A DNA stretch of 62,768 nt from Candidatus Poribacteria bacterium (GTDB lineage: Bacteria; Poribacteria; WGA-4E; PCPOR2b), in NCBI GenBank assembly GCA_022822005.1, contig JAJECO010000068.1, forward strand, positions 1 through 62,768, read 5' to 3'. The notes under the pieces were generated by a model. It did not search any database. It was given only the letters and a program-made list of their open reading frames with translations, and was not told the DNA's origin. The position numbers and the translations under genes were made by a program. Within the stretch, counting starts at the first letter, position 1. Each line of letters begins with the position of its first letter. Below, piece by piece: positions 18,439 through 26,767 of this stretch.

Positions 18439-19500
18439 TCAGTCAAATACGACAGCAATCTTATCTGTTTTGGCAACCGATTGACAGGATAGAATTTCGC
18501 CTTGTTCAATTTCGGTGTCTTCTAACGCCATTCTCGCGCGCATATGAACCTCCCCAGCCATTAGCTTCGTTCGGCAAGCTCCGCAGATACCCGATTGACA
18601 TGAGTAAGGAGGGTTGAGATCCACCGCGATCATCGCTTGTAGGAGTGTTTGCCCGCGCGCAACGTGGACTTCATGGCTCTGCCCATCGAGGATTACTGTT
18701 GTTTTCGCCGCAATGCCTTCAAACGAATTGTCCATCTCAACAACGCCACCAAAATTCTCGCTATGAATGCGCGTCACGGGTACATCAATGTCCTGTAGTG
18801 CTGATTTTACCGACGTATTCATGTTGCCGGGACCACACACATAATATTGCGCATCATGTGCGTAAGGGGGATGTTCTTCAATGAATGACCAAATCGCGTC
18901 TGTATCTATCCGACCGGTACGCCATGGGCGAAAACTAGTGAGCACAGATCGGTTGGACAGAACATGGCGTACTACACAACGCTCCGGATATTGTTCTACT
19001 AGGTCTGCGAGCGTTTGCTGAAAGATAATGCTGTTTTCACTCGTATTGCCATATAAGAGGTAGGCATAGCTGTATGGTTCGGCAAGTAGTACGCTCTGCA
19101 GCATTGAGAATAACGGCGTGATGCCGCTGCCAGCTCCAAAAAAGTAGTGCGTACGTCGTTTTTTGCCATCCGGGTCTAAACAGAACCCGCCAAAAGGCGA
19201 CATTATCTCGATTTCATCTCCCGCCCTGACATTATTATTGATGTAATTTGACACTAGCCCACCTAGCACACGCTTGACGGTGATGCACAACTTTTCGCCC
19301 GAAACAGGGGATGATGAAACGGTATAGGAGCGCCGAACTTCTTCACCATTTAATTCAAAACGCAGGGTAATATGTTGACCAGCCCGCCACCGAAAAGTAT
19401 CCTTCAGGATATTAGGTACGTCAAACACGACGGTCTTTGCCGTGGCAATTGGATTATAGGCATCAAGAACCCGAAGTGCATGAAATGTTTGTGTGGTCAT
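18439..19500 (-). CDS. Ferredoxin-NADP reductase-type oxygenase reductase with C-terminal 2Fe-2S domain
   Basis: A 353-aa electron-transfer protein in the order FAD, NAD(P), plant-type ferredoxin. The flavin motif RRSYTVSSS lies at 56-64 and the nucleotide-binding GAGSGITP at 122-129. A YYVCGPGNM strand follows, and the 2Fe-2S ligands are Cys301, Cys306, Cys309 and Cys339 (spacing C-x4-C-x2-C-x29-C). The arrangement matches reductases of two-component Rieske monooxygenases such as GbcB or CntB/YeaX. Its ATG overlaps the stop of the oxygenase gene (ATGA), so the two are translationally coupled. It takes electrons from NAD(P)H and passes them to the Rieske centre. Confidence 0.92.
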   Translation of the reverse strand: MTTQTFHALRVLDAYNPIATAKTVVFDVPNILKDTFRWRAGQHITLRFELNGEEVRRSYTVSSSPVSGEKLCITVKRVLGGLVSNYINNNVRAGDEIEIMSPFGGFCLDPDGKKRRTHYFFGAGSGITPLFSMLQSVLLAEPYSYAYLLYGNTSENSIIFQQTLADLVEQYPERCVVRHVLSNRSVLTSFRPWRTGRIDTDAIWSFIEEHPPYAHDAQYYVCGPGNMNTSVKSALQDIDVPVTRIHSENFGGVVEMDNSFEGIAAKTTVILDGQSHEVHVARGQTLLQAMIAVDLNPPYSCQSGICGACRTKLMAGEVHMRARMALEDTEIEQGEILSCQSVAKTDKIAVVFD

Positions 19501-20663
19501 TTTGCTTGTTGGTTCCCCTCAATAAAAGCAAGGACAATTTGTTGGTGCTCTTTCACCGGGCTTTCACCGGATACAGCTGTCGCGCCGATCTCGAAATAGG
19601 GACTCTGCAGCGATTTCTGCTGTTGTTCACAGACATAGACATCCTCAGCCATGAAATCACCAGTTGCTAGTGAATCGGTTTTGGCATCGCCCTCATATTT
19701 GGCAGAGGTATTCCGCGTCCAGAAAGAGCCTGAACGCCATGACTGCATCGCAAACTCCCAGCTTGAGACGTTCTTGACCTTTGTGCGGGTTTCTACACGT
19801 GTCGAGTCAGGAGCAAGTGGCATAACGTAGTAGATTGACCAACTTGACTCGTTTTCAGCAAGCCCAAGTCCAGGAAACAGCATCGGCACCCATGCACCAA
19901 TCTTGTTTCGCGGTATTTCGTCGAGCAGCGGCATCATCACGTTCTTTTCGATATCTTCTCTGTACCATTGGGAGAGTGGTTCCCAAAATACGTAGTGAGG
20001 TCCAACAAAACCGAACTTGGCTTTAGCATGGTCATACATATGCAACGTGCCGGAGTGTAGATGGGAAAGGTGGTAGACGTCAATATAGTTCTCAACCACA
20101 ATTTTCCAATTCGCTTTTATTTCGGTGGTGGTCCTCACCTGTGGATATTCAACAAGTTTATCCACCTGATGCGGACCAAGCTCGGGCTCAATTTCGCCAA
20201 ACCATTCCATAATCGAGCCAGCGTTAGGGTCGGGGTGTACCCAGAGCATCCCGCGCCAGCGGTCAACCGAAGCCGGTTTGAGACCGAGACAAGATTTATC
20301 CAAGTCAGGAAATTCTCTATCCTCCTCTGGTACAGAGATCAGGTTCCCTTCCAAGTCATAAGTCCAGTCGTGGTAAGGGCAGGTAATGGCTTTCTGAGAC
20401 TTGCCAACCGCGCGCAGTAGTTGTGTCCCACGGTGACGACAAATGTTGTGAAACGCCCGCAGACGTCGGTCGCGTCCCATAACGATAAAGATGTTATTCA
20501 ACCCTGCCTGAACGGAAATATACTGCCCCGGCTCGACGATATCTTCTGCAAACCCCGCATAGTGCCAAACCTTTGAAAAAATCAGTTCCTGCTCGCGCTC
20601 AAACCATTCTTGTGAAGTATACGCTTCCACGGGAAGCAGATGCATCATACGTATTGGGGACAT
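19497..20663 (-). CDS. Rieske non-heme iron monooxygenase, alpha subunit (GbcA/CntA/choline-monooxygenase-like)
   Basis: A 388-aa oxygenase. The Rieske cluster ligands are Cys75-x-His77 (CRHRG) and Cys95-x2-His98 (CPYHDW). The catalytic iron site is NWKIVVENYIDVYHLSHLH with bridging Asp195, His198 and His203, and Asp341 in the EDVYVCEQQQ segment is the likely carboxylate ligand. This organisation matches enzymes that demethylate or cleave quaternary ammonium compounds such as glycine betaine, carnitine or choline. The substrate itself is inferred only from family resemblance. It is coupled to its reductase by a 4-bp overlap. A 92-aa membrane protein gene lies 80 bp upstream on the same strand. 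Confidence 0.9.
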   Translation of the reverse strand: MSPIRMMHLLPVEAYTSQEWFEREQELIFSKVWHYAGFAEDIVEPGQYISVQAGLNNIFIVMGRDRRLRAFHNICRHRGTQLLRAVGKSQKAITCPYHDWTYDLEGNLISVPEEDREFPDLDKSCLGLKPASVDRWRGMLWVHPDPNAGSIMEWFGEIEPELGPHQVDKLVEYPQVRTTTEIKANWKIVVENYIDVYHLSHLHSGTLHMYDHAKAKFGFVGPHYVFWEPLSQWYREDIEKNVMMPLLDEIPRNKIGAWVPMLFPGLGLAENESSWSIYYVMPLAPDSTRVETRTKVKNVSSWEFAMQSWRSGSFWTRNTSAKYEGDAKTDSLATGDFMAEDVYVCEQQQKSLQSPYFEIGATAVSGESPVKEHQQIVLAFIEGNQQAK

Positions 20664-20743
20664 TATATGCTCCGTTGAGTCTGCAAAATCCGTTATCTGT
20701 TGCCTAACTCTGCGGACAATGCCCGCAAGATTTAGTAAGCCTG

Positions 20744-21022
20744 TTATCTCGTGTGTGGAAGTATGTTAAACAAAGGTTCTAAAAGCAAATACGCGGACAT
20801 CCATAACCAGGTGCCTGTGATTAGCCAGTACCAGACAGGATTTTCGTCTCGACTGATGGGTTCAACTAAGTGGGTATAACCCGTTAGGAGGCCTGGAATG
20901 AGCCAAATTAAAAAAAGCACTCCCCATAACCATTGCAAATCGAATCCAACAGCTATGTAGATTATGATGAGGGTTAAAAGTGTTCGCGGCTTGAAACGAG
21001 ATATTAGATTTTCTTTGGTCAT
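20744..21022 (-). CDS. Small three-helix membrane protein, 92 aa
   Basis: A predicted inner-membrane protein with three hydrophobic stretches, at about residues 13-27, 32-47 and 65-83. It is rich in Trp and Leu (for example LQWLWGVLFLIWLIPGLL). The ATG at 21022 is preferred over an upstream in-frame GTG (21034) because GAGGAA is at ideal spacing. The family is not recognised. It sits 80 bp before the Rieske oxygenase on the same strand and could be transcribed with it, perhaps as a membrane accessory, but nothing in the sequence proves that. Confidence 0.6.
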   Translation of the reverse strand: MTKENLISRFKPRTLLTLIIIYIAVGFDLQWLWGVLFLIWLIPGLLTGYTHLVEPISRDENPVWYWLITGTWLWMSAYLLLEPLFNILPHTR

Positions 21023-21694
21023 CACATTCCTCACAATGGATACCCCATATCTTTGAATTGGATAGAAAACGGTGTTCCTTTTTGCGTGAAAAATTTCCCA
21101 AGTTTAGTATAGTTCTCTGCAAATTTGAATCAAACTTTTAGGACTTATGCAGCCCGAAGAGCGTAAACTCTAACATATTTGAGGACTATAAGTCAAGAGT
21201 ACGTTTTTTGGCGGGTTCCCAAAAAAGAAAACCACCGGACGATATGATGAATACTCCAGGGATTTCGACATCGTTCTGAACGTGTCGAAGACAGGCAGAA
21301 ACAACACTCTGCCCTCATCTTCTCATCGTAGCGAGTAGCCCTGCCCCGCTATCTCCTATACAAAACGACTTCAGTATCACCATATTCCGCGTAGCGCTGA
21401 AATCCCCCGTCCCGGTATCGGAACGGATTGTCAACGTATAGAAATAAACGCCGCTCGCTACAGACTCACCAAAGTTATTCTTGCCATTCCAAATAGTTCG
21501 CAGCGTTGCACCTATCTTTTAAAAAACGCCGGCAGAATTCCTCAATTCGTTATCGGATAAAAATAGGAAATAGGTTGTTAGTAGGTTGAACCGAAGGCAT
21601 AAACTACGTAACGAATAATGCGTCATACGTAGAGAGAAGAATTTCACGTATTACTCGTTATATGACTTCTTTGCAGACAGACTAGGAGGGATTT
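21023..21694. other. Gene-poor region with a gene remnant and degenerate palindromes
   Basis: This 670-bp gap holds the sorting-domain remnant at 21315-21518 and, at about 21612-21662, paired degenerate motifs around AATGCGT and ATTACTCGTTAT. These recur at 40690-40722 and 52743-52760. The final bases carry the AGGAGGG ribosome-binding site of the methyltransferase. No other gene is supported. Confidence 0.6.
21315..21518 (-). pseudogene. Remnant of a FlgD-like / C-terminal sorting-type domain
   Basis: Reading the minus strand gives IGATLRTIWNGKNNFGE, then SVASGVYFYTLTI and FSATRNMVILK. This is the hallmark end of the FlgD-Ig-like or CHU_C-type C-terminal domain found on many secreted proteins of FCB and Poribacteria-like genomes. 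A TAA stop (21519-21521) lies immediately before the fragment, and no start codon or upstream domain belongs to it. The original stop after MVILK seems lost, since the frame runs on to 21315. The fragment is therefore a decayed 3' end of a secreted-protein gene. Confidence 0.75.
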
Positions 21695-22375
21695 ATGCAA
21701 CGTTTGGATGTGCTGCATCCATCGATTAATGAATACTTACTCGATATTATTCCAAATCGTGACGAAGTGCTGACGGAGATGGAGGCGTACGCACGGGAAC
21801 GCCGTTTTCCGATTGTGGGTCCGCTCGTGGGACGCGTGTTACACCAATTGGTATTGCTCACCAACCCGACGCGGATTTTTGAGATGGGATCCGGCTTTGG
21901 CTATTCGGCGTACTGGATGGCGAAGGCACTGCGGCAGCCGGAGGCACGGATCATCTGCACCGATGGCTCGCAGGAGAACGCCGATCAGGCGGCGGGTTAC
22001 CTCGCTCGGGGTGGGATTGTGGATCGGATTGACTATCGCGTAGGGAATGCGCTTGAACTCATCGACGCGACTGAAGGTGAGTTTGACATCATCTACAACG
22101 ATATCGACAAAGATGGCTATCCCGACGCATTTCGCAAAGCGATCCCACGGCTCAGGAGTGGCGGGTTGTTTATCACGGACAACATGCTATGGCTGGGACG
22201 TGTCGTCACATACGACACGAATGTTGATGTACAAGGGTTGGATGAAGAGGAGGAATGGGTGCACAAGACCACGGTTGGGGTGAAGGAGTTGACACGCTTG
22301 CTCTACAGTTCGCCCGATGTGTTCACGACAATTATCCCGCTCCGCGATGGGGTTTCCGTTGCGGTTAAACGGTAG
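21695..22375 (+). CDS. O-methyltransferase (class I SAM, COMT-like family 3), 226 aa
   Basis: A compact cytoplasmic methyltransferase with the family-3 O-methyltransferase layout. The N-terminal helices contain MEAYARERRFPIVGPLVG. Motif I is IFEMGSGFGYSAYWMA (about 62-77), the acidic residue after strand 2 is in CTDGS, and the metal-site region is YNDIDKDGYPDAF near 131-143, with DNMLWLGRV near 160-168. Members methylate catechols, caffeoyl-CoA or similar hydroxylated aromatics with a divalent cation. The physiological substrate here is unknown. AGGAGGG about 5 bases upstream supports the start. It is transcribed away from the decayed fragment and faces the lipoprotein gene. Confidence 0.88.
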   Translation: MQRLDVLHPSINEYLLDIIPNRDEVLTEMEAYARERRFPIVGPLVGRVLHQLVLLTNPTRIFEMGSGFGYSAYWMAKALRQPEARIICTDGSQENADQAAGYLARGGIVDRIDYRVGNALELIDATEGEFDIIYNDIDKDGYPDAFRKAIPRLRSGGLFITDNMLWLGRVVTYDTNVDVQGLDEEEEWVHKTTVGVKELTRLLYSSPDVFTTIIPLRDGVSVAVKR

Positions 22376-22580
22376 GGGACGTTGACATATTGCTGCTAAC
22401 ACTTGGGTTCGTGCGGCAGTTATCGGGCAGTTCGGCAAAAAACAGACAGGGGCCCAAATCACCTTTCAGACGAGCAGAATGGTTCAATCTGTTAGATTTC
22501 AACGGTGCCGATTTATCTCACACCCCCAAATGTCGATCCTGGAAGATCGACCTACAACACGGCAACTACAAGTGCTTGCA

Positions 22581-22596
22581 TCCCGATTTATCGGGA
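22581..22596. repeat. Palindrome of the CCCGAT..ATCGGG family
   Basis: TCCCGATTTATCGGGA is a near-perfect hairpin (7-bp stem, 2-nt loop) in the gap between the O-methyltransferase and the lipoprotein. Relatives occur at 24863-24878, 47425-47446 and 50812-50843, several followed by GGGATTCAAA. Nothing else is identifiable in 22376-22649. Confidence 0.6.
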
Positions 22597-22649
22597 AGTT
22601 GTGACTACACCGTTTCGTGGAAATGGAAGAACTAAATCAGGGTTCGGTA

Positions 22650-23243
22650 TTATTTTGATGCCAGATGATACACTTCAATTTCGCGGACCTGTGCCCATGC
22701 CGGTTGGATAACGCGGAAGTGGGGATAATACGCCCCAGCGAGTGTGGTTCTGCGATCTACCACTTTGTCCCCGGGCGATAGCATCACCTTTGTAACAACC
22801 TTATCATCCACGGTGCGAGAAACATTGATACGGATAGTGTTCGTCCGGCAATTTAGGCGATCGATGACAATTTCTGAGGGTGCACGCTCCGTACCAATAT
22901 CCCGTAATTGACGCACAGAGTGGACGGTCCTCCACTCGAATCTGTCAAGATCCCAGTAGTCCACATGAAACCAGAATAGATTTCCATTATGGATGATAAT
23001 CTTCCGGACAGGTTTGACCTCTGGGAACCGTAACGTAAAGATCCGTTCATTTGTCGCTGCTACCGCTGCAACGGTATCTAGCTTCCCGTCGTTGAGTGCC
23101 GGATGATTCGCTTTTGACCCGTAGCTTGCCAGCCCGAAGTTCTCACTCCATGAATTGGTTAACAGGGAAGACCAAACACAGCCGGATAAACCGATACAAG
23201 TAGCAAACAAGAGCGAAATTCCGATGTATTTTCGCACATCCAT
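22650..23243 (-). CDS. Discoidin (F5/8 type C)-like lipoprotein, 197 aa
   Basis: The start at 23243 places a short signal sequence (YIGISLLFATCIGLSGC) at the N-terminus with lipobox LSGC. GGGAGG and GGTAGAAGG lie just upstream. After the Cys, NFGLASYGSKANHPALNDGKLDT followed by alternating beta-strand segments (FTLRFPEVKPVRKIIIHNG, then IRINVS) resembles the galactose-binding-like jelly roll of F5/8 type C domains. I infer a carbohydrate- or surface-binding lipoprotein, but the domain assignment is by pattern only. It is last in a same-strand cluster after two EutN-type proteins and a rhomboid protease, 41 bp downstream of the latter. Confidence 0.6.
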   Translation of the reverse strand: MDVRKYIGISLLFATCIGLSGCVWSSLLTNSWSENFGLASYGSKANHPALNDGKLDTVAAVAATNERIFTLRFPEVKPVRKIIIHNGNLFWFHVDYWDLDRFEWRTVHSVRQLRDIGTERAPSEIVIDRLNCRTNTIRINVSRTVDDKVVTKVMLSPGDKVVDRRTTLAGAYYPHFRVIQPAWAQVREIEVYHLASK

Positions 23244-23284
23244 CCTTCTACCTCCCAAGTCTATTTTACAAATTGCAGCCATTG

Positions 23285-24043
23285 TTATCGAAGATAAGGA
23301 CGAATTCTATACACTTCTTGTTTAGGGCGAAACCACATCCGTTGGAATTTTCCTATCAGGATCATTCCCACACCGAATCCACCGACATGCGCCGCCCAGG
23401 CGACAGATGCACCTTGAAACGAAAAATAGACATTGATCAATTGGATTGCGATCCAAGGGACCAGCAGAACGACTGCGGGTACGGAGATAATATAGATAAG
23501 GAGAAAACATCGAACCCGCGCCTTGGGACACGCAATAAAGTGCGCACCCATCACGCCAGCGATTGCGCCGCTGGCACCGATCAAGGGCAAATTAGAGTTG
23601 TAGTAAATTGTCACGTAACAGAGGGTCGCCAACACACCACATAACAGATAAAACAGGAGAAATTTCAAGCTGCCGATCATGCTTTCGAGGGTGGGACCGA
23701 AAGCTGAGAGGTACAGCATGTTCCCAATAATGTGGATAAATCCTCCCTGTACAATGTGAACATCGTGTAAGAATAGGGAGGTAAGGAGTGTTCTGTCAAA
23801 AAGGTTTGGAAGCGGTGGCAGAAAGGAATAGCGCTGGAGGATCTGGTTGGGGATAACCCCCGACACCTCCACCAACGAGACCCCTTGATAGAGCGCGTAA
23901 AGCTGATATACAAAAACCACGAGATTTGTAACGATCAAGAATTGGACTGCACGCGGCTTGAAGGATCTCTGTGCCGGGGGCGCACTTGGGAGTGGAATGA
24001 ACAAAATGTCATATCCTTTCGACAAGTGAGCAGATAGACACAT
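23285..24043 (-). CDS. Rhomboid-family intramembrane serine protease, 252 aa
   Basis: A six-helix membrane protein with the rhomboid catalytic dyad: Ser158 in the GASGA motif (156-160) and His219 in AAHVGGFGVG. HIIGN (104-108) on TM2 supplies the oxyanion-region His and Asn. It belongs to the GlpG/YqgP-like group with GxxxGxxxG-type packing in the last helix. It is expected to cleave transmembrane helices of other inner-membrane proteins. A TTG at 24004 with AAAGGA upstream is a credible alternative start that would remove 13 residues. It sits between the EutN pair (53-bp gap) and the lipoprotein (41-bp gap) on the same strand, an unusual partnership. Confidence 0.9.
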   Translation of the reverse strand: MCLSAHLSKGYDILFIPLPSAPPAQRSFKPRAVQFLIVTNLVVFVYQLYALYQGVSLVEVSGVIPNQILQRYSFLPPLPNLFDRTLLTSLFLHDVHIVQGGFIHIIGNMLYLSAFGPTLESMIGSLKFLLFYLLCGVLATLCYVTIYYNSNLPLIGASGAIAGVMGAHFIACPKARVRCFLLIYIISVPAVVLLVPWIAIQLINVYFSFQGASVAWAAHVGGFGVGMILIGKFQRMWFRPKQEVYRIRPYLR

Positions 24044-24096
24044 CTGCGCTCACATCACACATTAACTACGACGCCCAACGGTTTCCGTTTCACGAA

Positions 24097-24375
24097 TCAT
24101 GTTTCACTCGACACATCGAACCTGTCGATGATTCCCATTACCAACTCCCGTATGGGAGCTGTTTCGAGTTCAAAGACCTCCTGGGCAACACCCGGACCTG
24201 CCCCAACAAGGACAATATCGTTTTCTCCTGCTCCAACATAATCAACAGCGATTGTCGGCGTTCGCACCAACTTTGATTTCAAACTCAACGGTTGGACGAG
24301 CAGGAGGGTGCGATTTTCATAGGCGGGATGCTTAATGACCGAAACTACTTTTCCAATAACCTTTGCGATGTACAT
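24097..24375 (-). CDS. EutN/CcmL-type microcompartment vertex protein, copy 2
   Basis: A 92-aa single-domain EutN/CcmL (BMC-P) protein. It starts MYIAKVIGKVVSVIKHP and continues with a LLLVQPL strand, an AVDYVGAGENDIVLVGAGPGV hairpin, and a terminal VMGIIDRFDV strand. All are conserved positions of the pentameric oligonucleotide-binding-like fold that caps microcompartment vertices. The ATG at 24375 shares one base with the upstream TGA (TGATG) and has GGAGG upstream, so translation is coupled. An in-frame GTG one codon earlier is possible. The glycine-rich loop is conserved. No BMC-H hexamer gene is present in the window. Confidence 0.9.
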   Translation of the reverse strand: MYIAKVIGKVVSVIKHPAYENRTLLLVQPLSLKSKLVRTPTIAVDYVGAGENDIVLVGAGPGVAQEVFELETAPIRELVMGIIDRFDVSSET

Positions 24376-24659
24376 CACTCCTCCGCTCTCTCGGTCACAG
24401 TGATGGAATCAACAATCCCAACTACAGCGACATCAACAGGCATTGCGCGTTCCGCCGATACAAACGCGGCGTCTCCGCCGGTGACCACGTAGACCAGTTC
24501 GCCATACCCAGCAGCCCCCTGAATATCAACAGCGGTGATTGGATCGCCGATAGATTCTCCGTCTGCGTCGAGCGGCTGTACTACGAGGAGACGATAACCG
24601 ACCAAGCTTGGATCTTTTCGAGTTGCGACGATGGTACCGAGGACCTTTGCAATATCCAT
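24375..24659 (-). CDS. EutN/CcmL-type microcompartment vertex protein, copy 1
   Basis: A 94-aa EutN/CcmL protein: MDIAKVLGTIVATRKDP, then YRLLVVQPLD, AVDIQGAAGYGELVYVVTGGDA and a terminal VAVVGIVDSI strand. It is clearly paralogous to the next gene but diverged, which suggests that the two copies form distinct or mixed pentamers. Only these two shell proteins are in view; any hexameric shell or encapsulated enzyme genes must lie elsewhere. A ribosome-binding site is not obvious. The gene heads a same-strand cluster with its paralogue, the rhomboid protease and the lipoprotein. Confidence 0.9.
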   Translation of the reverse strand: MDIAKVLGTIVATRKDPSLVGYRLLVVQPLDADGESIGDPITAVDIQGAAGYGELVYVVTGGDAAFVSAERAMPVDVAVVGIVDSITVTERAEE

Positions 24660-25148
24660 AGGGCATTAAGAGATACGTTACAACCTATTCAGGCTGGTCG
24701 AACTTTTTATCGTCATTCACTAGACGATCCAATGATTGAGAGTTGGAATTCCCTGCCGCAAAAAAAAACACACGGTAGCGGCGTATCCTCCGAATTGTAA
24801 CTCTGGTAGCTCATTCATGACGCCTGACGCATTCATACACGCGTCGCCCCGCCCCGATGGATCCCCGATACATCGGGACAGGCGAGGCCAGGCAGGCGGG
24901 ATTCAAAATTGGGGCTTTGGCTATTAGGAGATATTGCCTGTCTTTAAGCATGTCGCCCCGCTGGAGCTGCGTTGGGTCATGAGTTCATGTGACAACTAAG
25001 TTCAGCAGGAGGGTCGGGCAAGATGCTCAACCTACAGGTATGGTGTTGTGCTTCACTGTATCTACCTGTCAACGGACCTTAGTGCAACACACATATCGCG
25101 CTGCTAGGGCTTTCAGCCACAACTTACAACTGGAAGTTTGGCTAATTC
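24660..25148. other. Repeat-bearing intergenic region
   Basis: A 489-bp gap with no supported gene. It contains a CCCGATACATCGGG palindrome (about 24864-24877) with GGGATTCAAAA nearby (24899-24909), and a TCGGGCAAGATGCTCAACCTACAG segment near 25015-25038. The latter resembles the GGGCAAGATGCCC palindromes at 39031 and 62752 in degenerate form. The promoter of the EutN cluster should be here. Confidence 0.55.
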
Positions 25149-26603
25149 TTAACGCTTTTGAATCCCATACTCTTCCATTTTAGAGTGAAGGGTATTCCGG
25201 TTAATTCCAAGGATCTCTGCGGCTTTCCTGCGATTCCAGCCAGTGCGCTGAAGGATAAGCTCAAAGAGCGGTTTTTCGACGGCAACGCGGATCTCGGCGT
25301 GAAGTTCCCCAGCATCTGCCCCCGACTCGACAAATTCATCCACACGTTCCGACATTAACACAGCGAGACGACTCTCAAATCCGCCCGGAGGCTTCGTAGG
25401 AGACGTAGTTGGGTTTCCAGACAGTTCTGGGAAATGTTCGGGGAGGAGGACCTGACCGGCGCACATTACGAGTGCACGCTTTAAGCTGTTCTCCAGTTCA
25501 CGAACGTTTCCGGGCCAATCGTAAGCCATTAGCATCTTGAAAGCTTCCGGCGAGACTGCACCTTTGGGTTGGTCGTAATCCTGAGCAAAACGGGACACAA
25601 AGAAATTTACCAGATCGGGGATATCTTCCTTGCGTTCACGTAACGGCGGTAAAAAGATTGGCACTACATTGAGCCGATAAAACAGATCTTCCCGAAATGT
25701 TCCCTCCTGAATGGCTAAATCGAGGCGTCGATTTGTGGCGGCAACTACCCGCACATCGACCTTGCGAATCTCATTTGATCCGATCGGCTCAACTTCCCGT
25801 TCTTGAAGGACACGTAACAGTTTCATCTGCACTTCTATCGGCAATTCGCCCACTTCGTCGAGAAAAATCGTTCCTCGGTCTGCCTGTTCAAATTTCCCCT
25901 GTCGCGCTGTGTCGGCACCCGTATACGCTCCTTTAACATGCCCAAAGAGTGCACTTTCGATTAAGTCGGAGGGAATCGCGCTGCAATCCACCACTACGAA
26001 CTCCCCTTCCGCTCTGGTGCTGTTTTGGTGGATCGCCTTTGCAATTGACTCTTTACCGGTGCCGCTCTCACCCATAATCAGCACTGTTTCGTCGCTGATC
26101 GCGGCGCGCCCGATGGTAAGGTAAATGGCGTGCATCGCATCGCTTTCTCCAACAATCTGAGTACCTATCTCATCGCCGTTTTTTGATGGGACGGTATCTG
26201 GAAGCGGGGCATCTTCTGCGGTTGCGGCTTTTGATTGCTCGGCCGCATATACCGCACGCGCGACCAGAGGGGCGATCTCCTTGAGATCAAAAGGCTTGGT
26301 CATATAGTCATAGGCATGACGTTTTGCAGCTTCAATGGCTATTTGCGTTGTACCGTGAGCGGTGATGATTATGATCGATGCGGTTTTATTGATCTCCCGA
26401 AGCTCCTCGATCAGATCTAATCCGTTGACATCAGGCATAAAGATATCGAGGAAGATGGTGTCGATCGTTTCTGAGCGGAGCAGATTGACTGTCTCTTTCC
26501 CGTTCCGCGCAGAAAATGTGCGATACCCCTCCTTCTGAAGGGCTTTCTCCAGCACAAAACGGATGCTATCGTCGTCGTCAGCGATGAGAATTGCGTGCGC
26601 CAT
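25149..26603 (-). CDS. NtrC-family sigma-54-dependent response regulator, 484 aa
   Basis: Three domains in canonical order. The receiver (1-120) has phospho-acceptor Asp53 in FLDIFMPD and acidic pocket DDDD near 9-12. The sigma-54 AAA+ domain (about 150-380) has Walker A GESGTGKE (178-185), the sigma-54 contact loop GAYTGA (225-230), Walker B FLDE (247-250) and FREDLFYRL. A Fis-type helix-turn-helix lies at 450-484 (RRKAAEILGINRNTLHSKM). It activates promoters recognised by sigma-54 RNA polymerase when phosphorylated. The cognate kinase is almost certainly the upstream gene, 164 bp away. The target genes are not identified; no clear -24/-12 promoter was found nearby. Confidence 0.95.
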   Translation of the reverse strand: MAHAILIADDDDSIRFVLEKALQKEGYRTFSARNGKETVNLLRSETIDTIFLDIFMPDVNGLDLIEELREINKTASIIIITAHGTTQIAIEAAKRHAYDYMTKPFDLKEIAPLVARAVYAAEQSKAATAEDAPLPDTVPSKNGDEIGTQIVGESDAMHAIYLTIGRAAISDETVLIMGESGTGKESIAKAIHQNSTRAEGEFVVVDCSAIPSDLIESALFGHVKGAYTGADTARQGKFEQADRGTIFLDEVGELPIEVQMKLLRVLQEREVEPIGSNEIRKVDVRVVAATNRRLDLAIQEGTFREDLFYRLNVVPIFLPPLRERKEDIPDLVNFFVSRFAQDYDQPKGAVSPEAFKMLMAYDWPGNVRELENSLKRALVMCAGQVLLPEHFPELSGNPTTSPTKPPGGFESRLAVLMSERVDEFVESGADAGELHAEIRVAVEKPLFELILQRTGWNRRKAAEILGINRNTLHSKMEEYGIQKR

Positions 26604-26767
26604 TGGAAAATCTATGATATGCGTTGGGTAGTAGATAGGGTTACCTAAATCTACCGGTTAAGACCTGCGGAGTCAGATGGATCCAGATTTCTGGCTCGGC
26701 TGAGTTACTGCCGTATGCCCATAATCTGAGAGATCTTCCTTACAGGGTTGAAGGTATTAAGAATATC

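Noticed and set aside
22376-22400. Weak third copy of the dispersed repeat (TAGGGACGTTGACATATTGC)
   Set aside because: Similarity to the CTAGGGCGTGTTGACAT end covers only about 20 bp, and the hairpin does not follow.
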